Below, piece after piece: positions 63,820-64,000 of a stretch of DNA of 64,000 nt. The position numbers and the translations under genes are program-made. Under the pieces are notes generated by a model. That model was not told where the DNA came from, did not search any database, and worked only from the letters and a program-made list of their open reading frames with translations. This DNA comes from Anabas testudineus (taxonomy: Eukaryota > Chordata > Actinopteri > Anabantiformes > Anabantidae), in the NCBI RefSeq assembly GCF_900324465.2, contig NC_046626.1:19852459-19916458 (forward strand), read 5' to 3'. Position 1 is the stretch's first letter; each line of letters opens with the position of its first letter.

Positions 63820-64000
63820 GTGAGGGAAACACATTGAGTGTGAAAACTGTTTGAATGATTGTGTCTGAAATTGTGACAAAACTAAATTTTATTATTTAAA
63901 TCAGAACCGATAAAACTAGAAAGAAAACTTCCTGTTCCTGAAGAGGTCATTGGTCTCCTCACCTGATTGGCTGCTCCTTAATGAGCTAATTAAGTCCAAT
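63820..64000 (+). other. ADARB2 intron 6, cut by the window edge
   Basis: It begins with the donor GCAC|gtgagg. No further exon is visible before the sequence ends. Confidence 0.6.

Overview
The window is ray-finned (teleost-like) fish nuclear DNA. Multi-exon vertebrate genes with GT-AG introns sit in AT-rich sequence with CA/ATT/ATC microsatellites, degraded Tc1/mariner transposons of the kind common in fish, and LINE fragments ending in the typical fish 'caataaagttgaatcta' tail. No bacterial, viral or organellar genes were seen. No retrovirus or LTR element was recognised.

Layout. 1-2.2 kb: unassigned DNA with two LINE fragments. 2.2-10.5 kb (+): STARD3NL (MENTHO). It has a ZNF143/ETS-type promoter, a non-coding exon 1, a start exon led by three tiny uORFs, seven coding exons (231 aa), and a 3' end with two possible C-termini. 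10.5-16.6 kb: gene-free convergent spacer, presumably holding the 3' UTRs of both flanking genes. 16.6-34.8 kb (-): SLCO5A1, an organic-anion-transporter family member, with nine coding exons whose phases join into 888 codons. Its 8.5 kb first intron holds two Tc1 fragments and a LINE 3' end. 34.8-36.5 kb: its 5' region. 38.0-39.7 kb (-): an intact single-exon TRIM E3 ligase gene (RING, B-boxes, coiled coil, PRY-SPRY; 554 aa). 45.3-63.8 kb (+, running off the right edge): ADARB2/ADAR3, with the Arg-rich R domain, two dsRNA-binding domains and the start of the deaminase domain.

The most unusual locus is ADARB2 intron 1. Between 50.6 and 56.1 kb it holds five complete tRNA-Ser genes: three with anticodon TGA and two with CGA, on nearly the same body, four antisense and one sense to the host gene. 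Decayed tRNA-Ser copies lie among them. None of the five has a TTTT Pol III terminator close downstream. One carries a C56T change in the T-loop together with a compensated base pair in the variable arm. This looks like an actively duplicating and decaying tRNA-Ser nursery inside a gene for a dsRNA-binding editing-family protein.

The protein genes do not form a pathway: a late-endosomal sterol/contact-site protein, an orphan transporter, an innate-immunity-type TRIM and an RNA-binding ADAR paralogue. In human, STARD3NL, SLCO5A1 and ADARB2 are on chromosomes 7, 8 and 10, so this order is a fish-lineage arrangement. Exon boundaries were placed by reading splice sites and codon phase by eye, with human protein sequences recalled from memory. 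Nothing was aligned by computer.
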